Positions 8,600-17,622 of a stretch of DNA of 64,000 bases are shown here, piece by piece. Under the pieces are notes generated by a model that worked only from the letters and a program-made list of their open reading frames with translations, was not told the origin of the DNA and ran no database searches. This DNA is from Mucilaginibacter straminoryzae (GTDB lineage Bacteria > Bacteroidota > Bacteroidia > Sphingobacteriales > Sphingobacteriaceae). The stretch lies in assembly GCF_022953055.1 (NCBI RefSeq), contig NZ_JALJEJ010000007.1, positions 124,001 to 188,000 on the forward strand, written 5' to 3'. Made by a program: the position numbers and the translations under genes. The number at the start of each line of letters is the position of its first letter. The stretch's first letter is position 1.

Positions 8600-8716
8600 A
8601 TGAAAGCAGTAGTGTTAGCCGTAAAAAAATCACCAGCCCTGGTATTATCTGGATTAGTATTAGGAAATATCTCGGTTATTATGTTGTTATATCTGGCCTT
8701 ACAGCTTACTAAATAG
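8600..8716 (+). CDS. Small single-pass membrane peptide (38 aa)
   Basis: ATG at 8600 opens 38 codons ending in TAG. The peptide starts MKAVVLAVKKSPA and is then one hydrophobic stretch (residues ~14-36: LVLSGLVLGNISVIMLLYLA) ending LTK, so it looks like a one-span membrane peptide with a basic N-terminus. It lies 14 nt before the beta-helix gene and could be translated from the same message. Its size makes chance possible; support comes from the regular hydrophobic profile and position. The function is unknown. Confidence 0.45.
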   Translation: MKAVVLAVKKSPALVLSGLVLGNISVIMLLYLALQLTK

Positions 8717-8730
8717 AAAACAATAAGGCC

Positions 8731-10722
8731 ATGAAAAAGCTGACGGTATTAAAGCTCACCCTTTACTTTTGTGTTACCTTAGTAGCTGTCGGCACTGCCC
8801 GTGCGTCAACCTATTATGTTTCTGAAACGGGTAATGATAATTACAATAGCTTGGAGGCGCGTAATCCATCAACGCCATGGAAAACGCTGGATAAAGTAAA
8901 CGCTTTCTTCAAATCACTTAATCCCGGCGATTCTGTTCTTTTTAAAAGCGGGGATACCTTTAACGGACAGATCTTAGCTTCACGCTCCGGGTCGGTTTTC
9001 GCACCCATCTATTTTGGTTCTTATGGCCGCGGCGCAAAACCGGTTGTTTCGGGTTTAGATAACCTTACCAACTGGAAGCAGTTAAAAAATGGTATTTATG
9101 AAACCCCCTGCGATTTTGCTCCTGCTAACCTGATCATTAACGGCGTTCAACAAGCCATGGGCCGTTATCCTAACAAAGGTTATTTAAGCTACGAAGCCCA
9201 CAACGGTAATAACAACATTACAGATAACCAGCTAACTAATGCGACAAACTGGGAAGGGGCCGAAGTGGTAATTCGCAAAAACCGTTGGATTATCGATAGA
9301 AGTACAATTACTTCGCAATCAAATGGCACGATCAACTTTGACGGTACCAGCAACGCTACGCCTACAAACGGCTATGGCTACTTTATCCAGAAAGATGTAA
9401 GAACCCTTGACCAGTTTGGCGAATGGTATTACGATGCCAGCCGCAAAATGATGATGGTTTATTTCGGCAGCCGCAACCCCGGTTCATTTACTGTTAAGGC
9501 CGACGGTGTGAATCACCTGGTGGATATCAAACGGTTTAACTATCTCTCTTTTGAAAATATCGCTTTTACCGGGTCTGCAGAAAATGCCATTCATATCATC
9601 CAGGCCAAAAATATTACCCTTCGCGATTGCGATATCAATTATGCAGGCGCAGACGCTGTGTTTGCTAACTATACGCCTTTTGTTACGGTAATCAACTGCA
9701 CTATCAATCATGCCCTTAGCGGTGCAATTGATTTAGATGCAGGATGTGCCAATTCCGTTGTACTGAACAACCAGATCAGGAATACCGGGTTAATGGCGGG
9801 TATGGGAAAAAGCGGTACAGGTACTTACGAAGCCATCACTTCTTTTGGCGATAATACCCGCATAGAAAGAAACCGTATTGACAGCACGGGTTATAATGGT
9901 ATTTATCTGGGCGGCAACCACGCTACAGCTAAGAATAACGTCATCAGCTATTTCTGCCTGACTAAAGATGACGGTGGTGGCATTTATGTGGGCGACTGGT
10001 CTAAAACGGTTAATAAAAAGATCATCAACAATATCATTGTTAACGGGGTAGGCAATACTGCAGGTACCAATTCATCACTGATGGCAGCCGAAGGGATTTA
10101 CATTGATGATAATTCTGAAAGCGTAACCATTGTTAACAACACGGTAAGTCTTTGCGCTAACAACGGTATCAAGATACATAACGCGAAAGACATTAGCATT
10201 TTAAGCAATACGGTTTATAATAATGGCGTACAGTTACGGTTAGAGCAGGATCACTACCTGGCGACAAGCAGCTACATTCGCAATAATACCATTCGCAACA
10301 ATACCTTTTATTCTAAAAATCCGGTACAATCTGCGGCGAAGTTCTCAACACACCAGGACGATATTGCTTCTTTCGGACAACTGGATAGTAACTTCTACTG
10401 CCGAAAAAATGAGGCTGGCATTGTTACCGCCAGTGTAAAGAATGGAAAAGGGGTGAACCAGCGTTATAACCTGGTTAAATGGAAAACGGCTTATGGGAAA
10501 GATCAGTATTCAAAAGAAACGAGCACTACCGAAGCTGTCTTGTTTGAATATAACGACAGTGGCAGTGCCCGTACAGTATCTTTAAAGCAGCCCTATGTGG
10601 ATGTTCATAACCGGGTTTATACAGATAAGGTAACTATTCAACCTTATTCTTCTGTACTGCTTTTGGCTTCCGTTAAACCTGTTAAAAATTTGGAAAGAGA
10701 ACAAGTTTTAGCCAGCCGTTAA
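8731..10722 (+). CDS. Secreted right-handed parallel beta-helix protein
   Basis: A 663-aa protein with a signal peptide (residues 1-25, ending GTARA), then the opening STYYVSETGNDNYNSLEARNP typical of secreted beta-helix proteins. Residues ~260-560 hold repeated strand turns rich in N, I and V with asparagine ladders (NNIIVNG, NNTVSLC, NGIKIHN), as in pectate-lyase-like folds. The C-terminal ~90 residues look like a small beta domain. A polysaccharide lyase, epimerase or binding role is plausible because it abuts exopolysaccharide locus A, but no catalytic set is recognised. Its stop is 1 nt from that of the convergent WecG-type gene. Confidence 0.82.
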   Translation: MKKLTVLKLTLYFCVTLVAVGTARASTYYVSETGNDNYNSLEARNPSTPWKTLDKVNAFFKSLNPGDSVLFKSGDTFNGQILASRSGSVFAPIYFGSYGRGAKPVVSGLDNLTNWKQLKNGIYETPCDFAPANLIINGVQQAMGRYPNKGYLSYEAHNGNNNITDNQLTNATNWEGAEVVIRKNRWIIDRSTITSQSNGTINFDGTSNATPTNGYGYFIQKDVRTLDQFGEWYYDASRKMMMVYFGSRNPGSFTVKADGVNHLVDIKRFNYLSFENIAFTGSAENAIHIIQAKNITLRDCDINYAGADAVFANYTPFVTVINCTINHALSGAIDLDAGCANSVVLNNQIRNTGLMAGMGKSGTGTYEAITSFGDNTRIERNRIDSTGYNGIYLGGNHATAKNNVISYFCLTKDDGGGIYVGDWSKTVNKKIINNIIVNGVGNTAGTNSSLMAAEGIYIDDNSESVTIVNNTVSLCANNGIKIHNAKDISILSNTVYNNGVQLRLEQDHYLATSSYIRNNTIRNNTFYSKNPVQSAAKFSTHQDDIASFGQLDSNFYCRKNEAGIVTASVKNGKGVNQRYNLVKWKTAYGKDQYSKETSTTEAVLFEYNDSGSARTVSLKQPYVDVHNRVYTDKVTIQPYSSVLLLASVKPVKNLEREQVLASR

Positions 10723-10723
10723 T

Positions 10724-11497
10724 TTAGTTCAATAGCATTTTTTCGTAATCGCTATGGCCTTTAGCAGCTTGTTTAAGCTTCTCCTGGGCAATTAATTTCA
10801 GGAACACCGGCCCATAGTATAAGTAACGGCGCCACAAGCGTTTTGGTTCTTTCACCAGGCGGCCAAGCCACTCTAAACCCAGGTTGATCCATACCTGGCT
10901 GGGGCGTTGCACGGTTCCGGCATAGAAATCGAACACGGCACCGATAGTGCAGATAATTTTTGCATTAACCAGCTCTTTGTGTTGATAAGCCCATTTCTCT
11001 TGTTTGGGGGCTGTCATGCCTACAAAAAGCACGTCAGGTTGAAATTCATTAACTGCAGCGATCATCTTTTGGTTATCCTCGTCAGTAAATTCTTTCTTGT
11101 AAGGAGGAGAATAGCTGCCTATTTTGATGTTAGGATATTGTTGAGATATCTTGTCTGTGATTTTTTTCAAGGTTTCGTCTGAGGCACCCAGGTAAAAACA
11201 TTTGCCGGCTTTTTTATCCAGATCTTTTAATAAATGCTCATGAACATCAGCACCTGCGATTTTTTTTATTTTCTTACCAGACAGTAAGCGTGCTGCTACA
11301 ACAACACCTACACCATCCGGTAGTAATACGTCCGACTTTTGGAGTGATTCCTTAAACCCGGCGTCGATGTTAGCCATACAGTAAGAATATTGATTGATGG
11401 TGTTTACCAACAAGTTAGACTGATCTGGCAATTCATTAAGCGTTTTGGTAAACAGTGGATAATCACTAAAGCTATATGGTTGTTGGTTCGGTCTCAT
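10724..11497 (-). CDS. WecG/TagA/CpsF-family glycosyltransferase
   Basis: A 257-aa GT26 protein. It shows the family features LLPDGVGVVVAARLL, KIAGADVHEHLL, GSYSPPYKKEF and GMTAPKQEKWAYQ, plus a C-terminal basic, aromatic patch (GRLVKEPKRLWRRYLYYGP) that would hold it to the membrane. Members add ManNAc(A)- or glucose-type residues to an undecaprenyl-PP-linked sugar. It is the last gene of locus A but is separated from the upstream acetyltransferase by 362 bp, so it may have its own promoter. Confidence 0.9.
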   Translation of the reverse strand: MRPNQQPYSFSDYPLFTKTLNELPDQSNLLVNTINQYSYCMANIDAGFKESLQKSDVLLPDGVGVVVAARLLSGKKIKKIAGADVHEHLLKDLDKKAGKCFYLGASDETLKKITDKISQQYPNIKIGSYSPPYKKEFTDEDNQKMIAAVNEFQPDVLFVGMTAPKQEKWAYQHKELVNAKIICTIGAVFDFYAGTVQRPSQVWINLGLEWLGRLVKEPKRLWRRYLYYGPVFLKLIAQEKLKQAAKGHSDYEKMLLN

Positions 11498-11859
11498 GTT
11501 TTATATATAGTATAGAAAATTATTTATTAGTTATTATTTTTAAACTTATTGGTAAAAATGATTGAAGTTATACCATATTTACATCACTATAATAGCAGTA
11601 ACTATGCCATCTATGCCATTATTTAATCAATAATTAAAATTTGTTTAAAATCTTTTTTGATGGCTTAGAAGTTGGCGTTAATAAAACCTATGGGTGTAAA
11701 AACGGTAGACAGATACAGACACTTGTACCGGAATTTATACAAGGGCGTACCTAAAGCGATTTTTAAGGGTGTTTAAAAAAGTGAACAGTTTTGCAGACTT
11801 TCTGCAAAATAGGAAGGCAATCGCAGGAGAAATCCTTACTTAATAGTATTAAATAAGAC
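11498..11859. other. AT-rich spacer inside exopolysaccharide locus A
   Basis: 362 bp with no ORF of credible length. It separates the WecG-type gene from the rest of the minus-strand locus and probably holds its promoter and/or an internal terminator, but I found no clear TAnnTTTG element on the minus strand. Confidence 0.5.
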
Positions 11860-12429
11860 TTATAATGGAGTATTGGAGGTTATTTCAGAAGCAGGGCCAC
11901 ATAACTTAATATGATTTTCCAGATCTTCTTTAGTAGCGAAGCGGTCTTTAATTTTTTTCGCCGGAACCCCTGCATAAATAGAATAGGGCTCGACGTCTTT
12001 AGTGACGACTGAGCCAGCCGCGATAATGCTACCGCGTTGAATACGTACGCCGCTCATGATGATGGAGCCATAACCAACCCACACATCGTCCTCAATAACG
12101 GTTACGGTATTTAACCCTAACCAGTCGTAATCTTTGTCGCGTATTTGTGAAGCCAGCCTGACGGGGACGCCTACCTGCTGGAAATTATGATCGTAACGGC
12201 CAACCAGGGCTACCCGGTTACCAAACATTACGTTATTGCCGATAATGGCATCAGATTCAATAAAAGAATCGCGGCCGATGTAGAAATTTTCGCCGATGAT
12301 TACCGTATTCTTCGCCCAGATGCGCACACGCAGACCCATATGAAAACCATGACCGATCTGGTACCGCCTGAAAACAACAGTGCGGTAGAATTCGTCCCTA
12401 AGTTTCTTAATGAACCTGAAATTAAACAT
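11860..12429 (-). CDS. Hexapeptide-repeat acetyltransferase (WcaF-like)
   Basis: A 189-aa left-handed beta-helix acyltransferase. Residues ~30-150 carry hexapeptide turns (IIGENFYIGRDSFIESDAIIG, VTVIEDDVWVGYGSIIMSGV, IAAGSVVTKDV), followed by the YAGVPAKKI end found in xenobiotic/maltose-type O-acetyltransferases. It should transfer acetyl from acetyl-CoA to a sugar hydroxyl on the repeat unit. Its ATG immediately follows the TAA of the upstream glycosyltransferase (TAAATG), so translation is likely coupled. Confidence 0.88.
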   Translation of the reverse strand: MFNFRFIKKLRDEFYRTVVFRRYQIGHGFHMGLRVRIWAKNTVIIGENFYIGRDSFIESDAIIGNNVMFGNRVALVGRYDHNFQQVGVPVRLASQIRDKDYDWLGLNTVTVIEDDVWVGYGSIIMSGVRIQRGSIIAAGSVVTKDVEPYSIYAGVPAKKIKDRFATKEDLENHIKLCGPASEITSNTPL

Positions 12430-13533
12430 TTACGAAAGCGCTATGGTGCTTAAAATTAAGGCAAGTTCTGCACAAACTTCCTTTTTTGTAAATAATTTTC
12501 CTTTTTCCTGATTGTTTTTTTTCATCCCGGCCTGCAACTGTTCTGACGATAAAAGCATCCTGATCGCCTTACTAACACCATCCACGTCTTTAGGTTCTAC
12601 CCAAAGGCAGTTTTCGGGTTGGGTGAGGTAATCTGCCGAGGCTCTTTGACGGGTGGTGATGACGGGCATTCCTGAGGCGATGGCATTAAACAGTACCATC
12701 GGGAAACCTTCGGGGAAGTAAGTAGGGAAGACCAGTACGTCGCAGTTTGCGTAGTAACTATTCATTTCCTGCTCCTGGATGAAGCCGGTAAACTTTATGC
12801 GGTCTTCCAAATGTTCAGATGCGACTAATTGTTTCAGCGCATCTTCTTCGGGGCCCCAACCGACAATCATTAGTACTGCATTAACAGAATCTTTTATTTT
12901 GGAAAAGGCATTTACAACTTCAAACACACCCTTTTCGGCAATCAACCTACCGGCAAACAGCAGTACCTGGTGATCATCTGGAATGCTATTATTCTTTTTA
13001 AAATCAGCGTCTTTTACAAACTGCTCAGGCCGGACAATATTCTTCGTCACGAAAACTTTAGCAGCGGGCAGCAGCCCTTCATTAACCACAAGCTGCTTTT
13101 CTTCTGAGGATAAAAATAACCAGCCCGATACCTTTCTTTTAAGGTAAGGCAATATGCACTTTCCAAACCGCGAAGTCTGGTCGCGAAGTACGTCCAGATC
13201 AGAGCCGTGCGATTTAATTACAAACCGTGTTTTGAATGGGTATAATGATCGCACTATTCTGATGGTAAGCCAGTCGCGCATCCCGGCTAGTCGCTCTACG
13301 CGCGAATTCAGGTAGATCACGTCCGGTTTAAAACGATAGCACTTTACCACCAGTTTTAAAGCGTTCTGTATCAATACGCTTGCCCTGCCTGTCTTGCTGG
13401 TAACGCCATCTTTAGCTGCGTAATGGAAGTAATCGCAGGCGTAACCTTGTTCCTGCATGCCAACCATTTCATCAAGTGCAATCTCCACGTGATGCCTGGT
13501 AGGCATGCTAAATAATATGCGTGGTTTCTTCAT
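12430..13533 (-). CDS. Glycosyltransferase family 4
   Basis: A 367-aa GT-B enzyme. The N-terminal acceptor domain ends near residue 185, followed by the donor domain with LLFAGRLIAEKGVFEVVNAF, VGWGPEE, and PTYFPEGFPMVLFNAIASG. In retaining GT4 enzymes the last segment is normally EX7E; here the second Glu is Asn (EGFPMVLFN), a change that might alter donor handling. It overlaps the upstream acetyltransferase by 26 nt and abuts the downstream one, so it sits inside one operon. The linkage formed is unknown. Confidence 0.88.
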   Translation of the reverse strand: MKKPRILFSMPTRHHVEIALDEMVGMQEQGYACDYFHYAAKDGVTSKTGRASVLIQNALKLVVKCYRFKPDVIYLNSRVERLAGMRDWLTIRIVRSLYPFKTRFVIKSHGSDLDVLRDQTSRFGKCILPYLKRKVSGWLFLSSEEKQLVVNEGLLPAAKVFVTKNIVRPEQFVKDADFKKNNSIPDDHQVLLFAGRLIAEKGVFEVVNAFSKIKDSVNAVLMIVGWGPEEDALKQLVASEHLEDRIKFTGFIQEQEMNSYYANCDVLVFPTYFPEGFPMVLFNAIASGMPVITTRQRASADYLTQPENCLWVEPKDVDGVSKAIRMLLSSEQLQAGMKKNNQEKGKLFTKKEVCAELALILSTIALS

Positions 13534-14086
13534 TAGTGAAAGTGTTGGTTATGGTTGATTTGGGAAGCCGGTTTACCGCAGGGTTACCCACGGCGGTATG
13601 GTAAGCGGGTACATCTTTAACTACCACCGCACCTGCGCCGATTTTGGCATGGTCGCCGATGGTGATATTACCGATGATACACACGTTACTGCCGACATCC
13701 ACATAATTGCCAATGATGGGCGAAGGGGTAAAGCCACCACCCGGAAGTTGTTTATTGCCGATGGTGGTGCTTTGCCTGAGTGTACATCCCTCGCCGATAA
13801 CTACTTGGTTTGTCATTACCAGGGCCTGCCCATGGTAGAGGCGGAAGTTCGGGCCGATCTGTACATTCCATGGAATTTCAATGCTGAAGAACCACTCTAC
13901 CATAATGCGGTAGAACATCAGGTATAGAAAGCCGATGTAATAGTAGATGCGGCGCGTAGCGCAGAAATTAGCTATTCTGAAGAGTAACAGGATTATCCTG
14001 CCCTTTGCATTACCTTTATTTGCCTGCCAGTCCTGAAATATAAACCTGAAAAAGCCCATTCGCTTACCCTGATACATATTTCCCAA
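13508..14086 (-). CDS. Serine-acetyltransferase-like O-acetyltransferase (WcaB-like)
   Basis: A 192-aa protein with an N-terminal helical part and a C-terminal left-handed beta-helix (GPNFRLYHGQALVMTNQVVIG, LRQSTTIGNKQ, PIIGNYVDVGSNVCIIGN, AKIGAGAVVVKDV, AVGNPA). The architecture matches CysE-like and colanic-acid WcaB acetyltransferases. In this exopolysaccharide operon, acetylation of a sugar is more likely than serine acetylation. The start overlaps the acyltransferase-3 gene by 23 nt and the end overlaps the GT4 gene by 26 nt. Confidence 0.87.
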   Translation of the reverse strand: MGNMYQGKRMGFFRFIFQDWQANKGNAKGRIILLLFRIANFCATRRIYYYIGFLYLMFYRIMVEWFFSIEIPWNVQIGPNFRLYHGQALVMTNQVVIGEGCTLRQSTTIGNKQLPGGGFTPSPIIGNYVDVGSNVCIIGNITIGDHAKIGAGAVVVKDVPAYHTAVGNPAVNRLPKSTITNTFTNEETTHII

Positions 14087-15128
14087 ACGGAATTTTATTG
14101 AAAACCCATCCCAGTGTAATACTAAGAAGCAGGCAGATCAGCATTACGGCAGGTATGGCTATAGCAGGATAAATGAATTTATAATTCAGGTTAAAATGAT
14201 TCATGATGTTCAGAAAGAGCGGGTGGCTCAGGTAGATACTAAACCCATAACGCCCTGCGATGTTTCTGAATCCACTCATTATTTTACTGTTGCCAATTGT
14301 GGAGATACCTTTAATAATAGTGAAAATACCGACGGCCATCAGCAGTACATTCAAACTTAGAAAGTCATAAAGCGAATCACTAAAGCGGCGGGCAGCAGCA
14401 GAAACAAGGTAAGTGCCCTGAAAGGTGATGATAAAGCCAGTCAGTAAAAGCAAAGCGGCCGGCGTGATATGTTTTGTAATAATATTTACCCTGTGCGCAA
14501 GGTAGTAACCCAACACAAGGTAACCCAGGTAACCGCTGAAGTAGCGGATATCTAATGCCGTATGGTCCGAAATGCCGAATTGTTTCAGCGCTAATGCGAT
14601 AATCCAGATGCCCAAAAAGTATAGGGTTTTTTTGTTCGAAGCCGAATTGATCCATGGTTGAATAACAGGAATTACCATGTATAAACCGATGATCATGTAC
14701 ACATACCACAAATGGAATTCGGTACCCTGGAGTAATTTTATTTTAAGCCATTCCAGTAGCTGATGGGTGGTGAAACCAGCCTTCCTTACCTGTATTAAAT
14801 AATTGAAGACAAGATAGATCAGGCTCCAGAATAAAAATGGGAGCAGGATTCTTCCCAATCTTTTTTTTAGAAAAATGTTCAGTGGCAACTCTTTTGGTAG
14901 CACCAAAGCTCCTGTAATCATTACAAACAGCGGCACGCTGCTCCGGAACAAAGATTCGTAAAAGTTGGATACCCACCAGGCTGTGGTAGGGTGGGTGCCG
15001 TCGCCAAATTCAAGTGCTACCCCGTATGCTGCCACATGGATACCAATCACCGCCAGGACAGCAAATATTTTGATATTGTCTATCCATTCCAGTTGTTTAG
15101 CGGCCCGATTGGTAACAATTGTACTCAT
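14064..15128 (-). CDS. Acyltransferase 3 family membrane protein
   Basis: A 354-aa integral membrane protein with about ten hydrophobic segments. The N-terminal EWIDNIKIFAVLAVIGIHV carries the conserved His of acyltransferase-3 (OafA/WecH-type) proteins, and SVPLFVMITGALVLPKE and LWYVYMIIGLYMVIPVIQPW follow the family. It probably O-acetylates the lipid-linked repeat unit at the inner membrane using cytosolic acetyl-CoA. It overlaps the upstream GT2 gene by 4 nt, the usual sign of coupled translation. Confidence 0.88.
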   Translation of the reverse strand: MSTIVTNRAAKQLEWIDNIKIFAVLAVIGIHVAAYGVALEFGDGTHPTTAWWVSNFYESLFRSSVPLFVMITGALVLPKELPLNIFLKKRLGRILLPFLFWSLIYLVFNYLIQVRKAGFTTHQLLEWLKIKLLQGTEFHLWYVYMIIGLYMVIPVIQPWINSASNKKTLYFLGIWIIALALKQFGISDHTALDIRYFSGYLGYLVLGYYLAHRVNIITKHITPAALLLLTGFIITFQGTYLVSAAARRFSDSLYDFLSLNVLLMAVGIFTIIKGISTIGNSKIMSGFRNIAGRYGFSIYLSHPLFLNIMNHFNLNYKFIYPAIAIPAVMLICLLLSITLGWVFNKIPFGKYVSG

Positions 15129-16132
15129 GATGCTACGGCTACGTTATTTTGTGTCCGTTTAACTGCTTCTGCATTGGTAAAGCGGCAATACCAATACATG
15201 AGCGTGGTGTACAGTTTCGGCGAAAGCCAGAACAGCTTTAATGCGTATTTATGTTTGGCTGCAAGCGAGGCAGTGGCAACCAGCTGTTTTTGATAACTTC
15301 GAAGCGTCCGGATTACCCGCTCATAAGCATCAGGGTATTTTTCTGTGCCTACCAGTAGCAGCAGATTTAGCAAAGAAATATTCGCGACGATATCAAACTT
15401 CTGCGCCTCGATAATAACGGCTTTATCTTCCGATTTTACCAAGCCGACAATTTTTGCCGAGACACTGATCGTTTCCAGGTACTTTGGGTTGAAGGCACTC
15501 ATACTTGCAGAGTTATCCCTCACCAGGTAGTTATAGCAAACCACATTTTCAAAAGCCGTTCTTTTTGCACCTAAAAATGCTTTTGCGGTGAACAGGATGT
15601 CCTCGTAAATATGGCCTTCAAACCCGATAGGTTTTATCAGTTCAAATCTGTAAATTTTATTGTTCGCGCTGCGGTCAAGCTCGCCGGAAAGGCAAGCCTT
15701 TAAAGCCTCCGCATGATCGAGTATAACAGCCCCGTGCTTTTCTGCCGGTTTAAGTACTTTATTTGGAAAGACGGTTTGTAAGCGGCACACCGAAATATCG
15801 GCATCGAACTTCAAAGCGTTTTGGTAAAGCAGTTCGTACATATCTGCGCTGATGGTATCATCGCTATCGATGAAACCGATGTATGTACCACTTGCTTTTT
15901 TGATGCCGGTATTTCTTGCTGCGGACGGGCCGCCATTTTGCTGATCAATAACGATGACGCGGCTGTCTTTTGTGGCATAGTCGTGGCATTTTTGCCCGCT
16001 ATTGTCGGTGCTGCCATCGTTCACTAATATCAATTCGAAATCTGTAAAACTTTGGTTCAGAATGGAATTGATACACTCATCTATGTAACACTCTTTGTTA
16101 TATACGGGCACTATGACAGATAGCTTGGGCAT
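15125..16132 (-). CDS. Glycosyltransferase family 2
   Basis: A 335-aa GT-A enzyme: KLSVIVPVYNKECYIDECINSIL at the start, LVNDGSTDNSG, the nucleotide-sugar metal site FIDSDDTIS near residue 93, and a C-terminal helical region with conserved-looking EDILF. There is no signal peptide and one weak C-terminal hydrophobic patch, so it is a cytosolic-face enzyme. Two nucleotides separate it from the flippase gene. It adds one sugar to the locus A repeat; which sugar is not visible. Confidence 0.9.
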   Translation of the reverse strand: MPKLSVIVPVYNKECYIDECINSILNQSFTDFELILVNDGSTDNSGQKCHDYATKDSRVIVIDQQNGGPSAARNTGIKKASGTYIGFIDSDDTISADMYELLYQNALKFDADISVCRLQTVFPNKVLKPAEKHGAVILDHAEALKACLSGELDRSANNKIYRFELIKPIGFEGHIYEDILFTAKAFLGAKRTAFENVVCYNYLVRDNSASMSAFNPKYLETISVSAKIVGLVKSEDKAVIIEAQKFDIVANISLLNLLLLVGTEKYPDAYERVIRTLRSYQKQLVATASLAAKHKYALKLFWLSPKLYTTLMYWYCRFTNAEAVKRTQNNVAVAS

Positions 16133-16134
16133 AG

Positions 16135-17622
16135 TTAAGCAGCGTTATGTTCAGAAAGTGCAATGCTTTTATTAAGATGAACGTCTGGAAAGTTCAGATT
16201 GGCCTTTTTTTTAAAAATGCCGAATAGATAAAGCGCAATCAATCCCACAACGGCTAAAGCACATCCGAAAAACAAATACGGGTTTAAGTGCTGGTTACCA
16301 TAGATGCAAATCAACGGTGCAGCAAGTATCGCCCCGTAAAAACTAAGGCAATGAGCGATGGTGATCAGTTTACGGCGTACCAATACCACATCTTGCAAGA
16401 TATGGAATACAACGAACGAGCCCAGTACGGCATAATTGATTACAGCCAGTTTTCTTACAAATAACAACCCGGCAACACAACCGCAAATATTAATTAAAAG
16501 GCTGATGATATTAAAGCGCATATCCAATCGTTCCAGTCGCATAGCAACCAACAGGTTAGCCTGCAATAATACGGTAGGCATCAGCAGAAAAGTCAGGAAC
16601 ATTTGCTGCAGACAAGCGACCGCACCCGGATACCCGTTGCCGAATACCAGCGGTATGATAATCGGTGCAAAGGCGTAAATAAAAGCGTAAGAAATAATAG
16701 CGAACAGGGTGTATACGTTAAATATATTGGTATAAATAAACCGCAGGTTATTAAAATTGCGTTCGTTGTAGTATTTAATGAACTGCGGGTAGATGGTACC
16801 CGAAGCCACCACCGGGATGATCTGCAACACCGAAAATATGCGGAACGCAATTTCATAATCTGCCACGTTCTGTAAGGGCATCGATTTAGAAATGATCACA
16901 TTCCCCAGTTTCCAGTAAATAATGGAAATACTGCTGATAACAATGAACCGCCAATTGCTGATCACCAGGTTTTTCAGATCCGCATAAGATACCTTTGCTT
17001 TCCAAAGCGATTTTACAGATAATGTATTGGCAGACCCCATCTGGATAAAAAGACTCAGCGTTACTAACCTTACAGCAACCACCAATACAGATAACACGGC
17101 TGTAGAAAACGGATAGATAAACAGCATCCCGGCAACAATCACTTTTAACAAACCGTCGATAGCCAATACGGTGGCTGTTTTTTGCTGGCGGTTCTCTGCT
17201 ATGTTTAAGGTTTTAATAGCGTTGATCAGGTTATCGAAAATAATGTTCGTTCCCAGCAGCACGCAGAGGATCTGGATCTGGGCATCGCGGTAGAGTAGTA
17301 GCGCAATTACAATATTGACGCCATAAAACAGCCCGCCCAGTCCCAGCTGCATCTTCATGAACTTGTTAGTAAGTTCATCTTCATACATATTTTTTACGTG
17401 CTCGCGAATGAACCATTGCCCCAAACCCATAGACGAAAACGCCGCCAGGATCTGATAAACCGTGTTGGAGATCAAAAACTTAGCAAACTCATCTGGTTGG
17501 TACTTGCGCGCAAGGATTGCAAAAAACAAACTGACGAACAAAATCTGGAATATGTTTGAAAGCACACCCCATAGACTGTTCTTTATAAAAGTAGATTGCA
17601 GGTATTTAAACTTCTTGCTCAT
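16135..17622 (-). CDS. Wzx-type oligosaccharide flippase (locus A)
   Basis: A 495-aa polytopic protein with about 12-14 predicted spans, of the polysaccharide-biosynthesis/MATE-like flippase group: NSLWGVLSNIFQILFVSLFFAILAR, the internal KLGNVIISKS-LQNVADYEIAFR segment, and paired hydrophobic hairpins throughout. It should move the undecaprenyl-PP-linked repeat across the inner membrane. ATG 17622 (MSKKFKYLQ) is preferred over a start 45 nt upstream because the extra residues lie inside the preceding Wzy gene, which it already overlaps by 17 nt. Confidence 0.88.
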   Translation of the reverse strand: MSKKFKYLQSTFIKNSLWGVLSNIFQILFVSLFFAILARKYQPDEFAKFLISNTVYQILAAFSSMGLGQWFIREHVKNMYEDELTNKFMKMQLGLGGLFYGVNIVIALLLYRDAQIQILCVLLGTNIIFDNLINAIKTLNIAENRQQKTATVLAIDGLLKVIVAGMLFIYPFSTAVLSVLVVAVRLVTLSLFIQMGSANTLSVKSLWKAKVSYADLKNLVISNWRFIVISSISIIYWKLGNVIISKSMPLQNVADYEIAFRIFSVLQIIPVVASGTIYPQFIKYYNERNFNNLRFIYTNIFNVYTLFAIISYAFIYAFAPIIIPLVFGNGYPGAVACLQQMFLTFLLMPTVLLQANLLVAMRLERLDMRFNIISLLINICGCVAGLLFVRKLAVINYAVLGSFVVFHILQDVVLVRRKLITIAHCLSFYGAILAAPLICIYGNQHLNPYLFFGCALAVVGLIALYLFGIFKKKANLNFPDVHLNKSIALSEHNAA

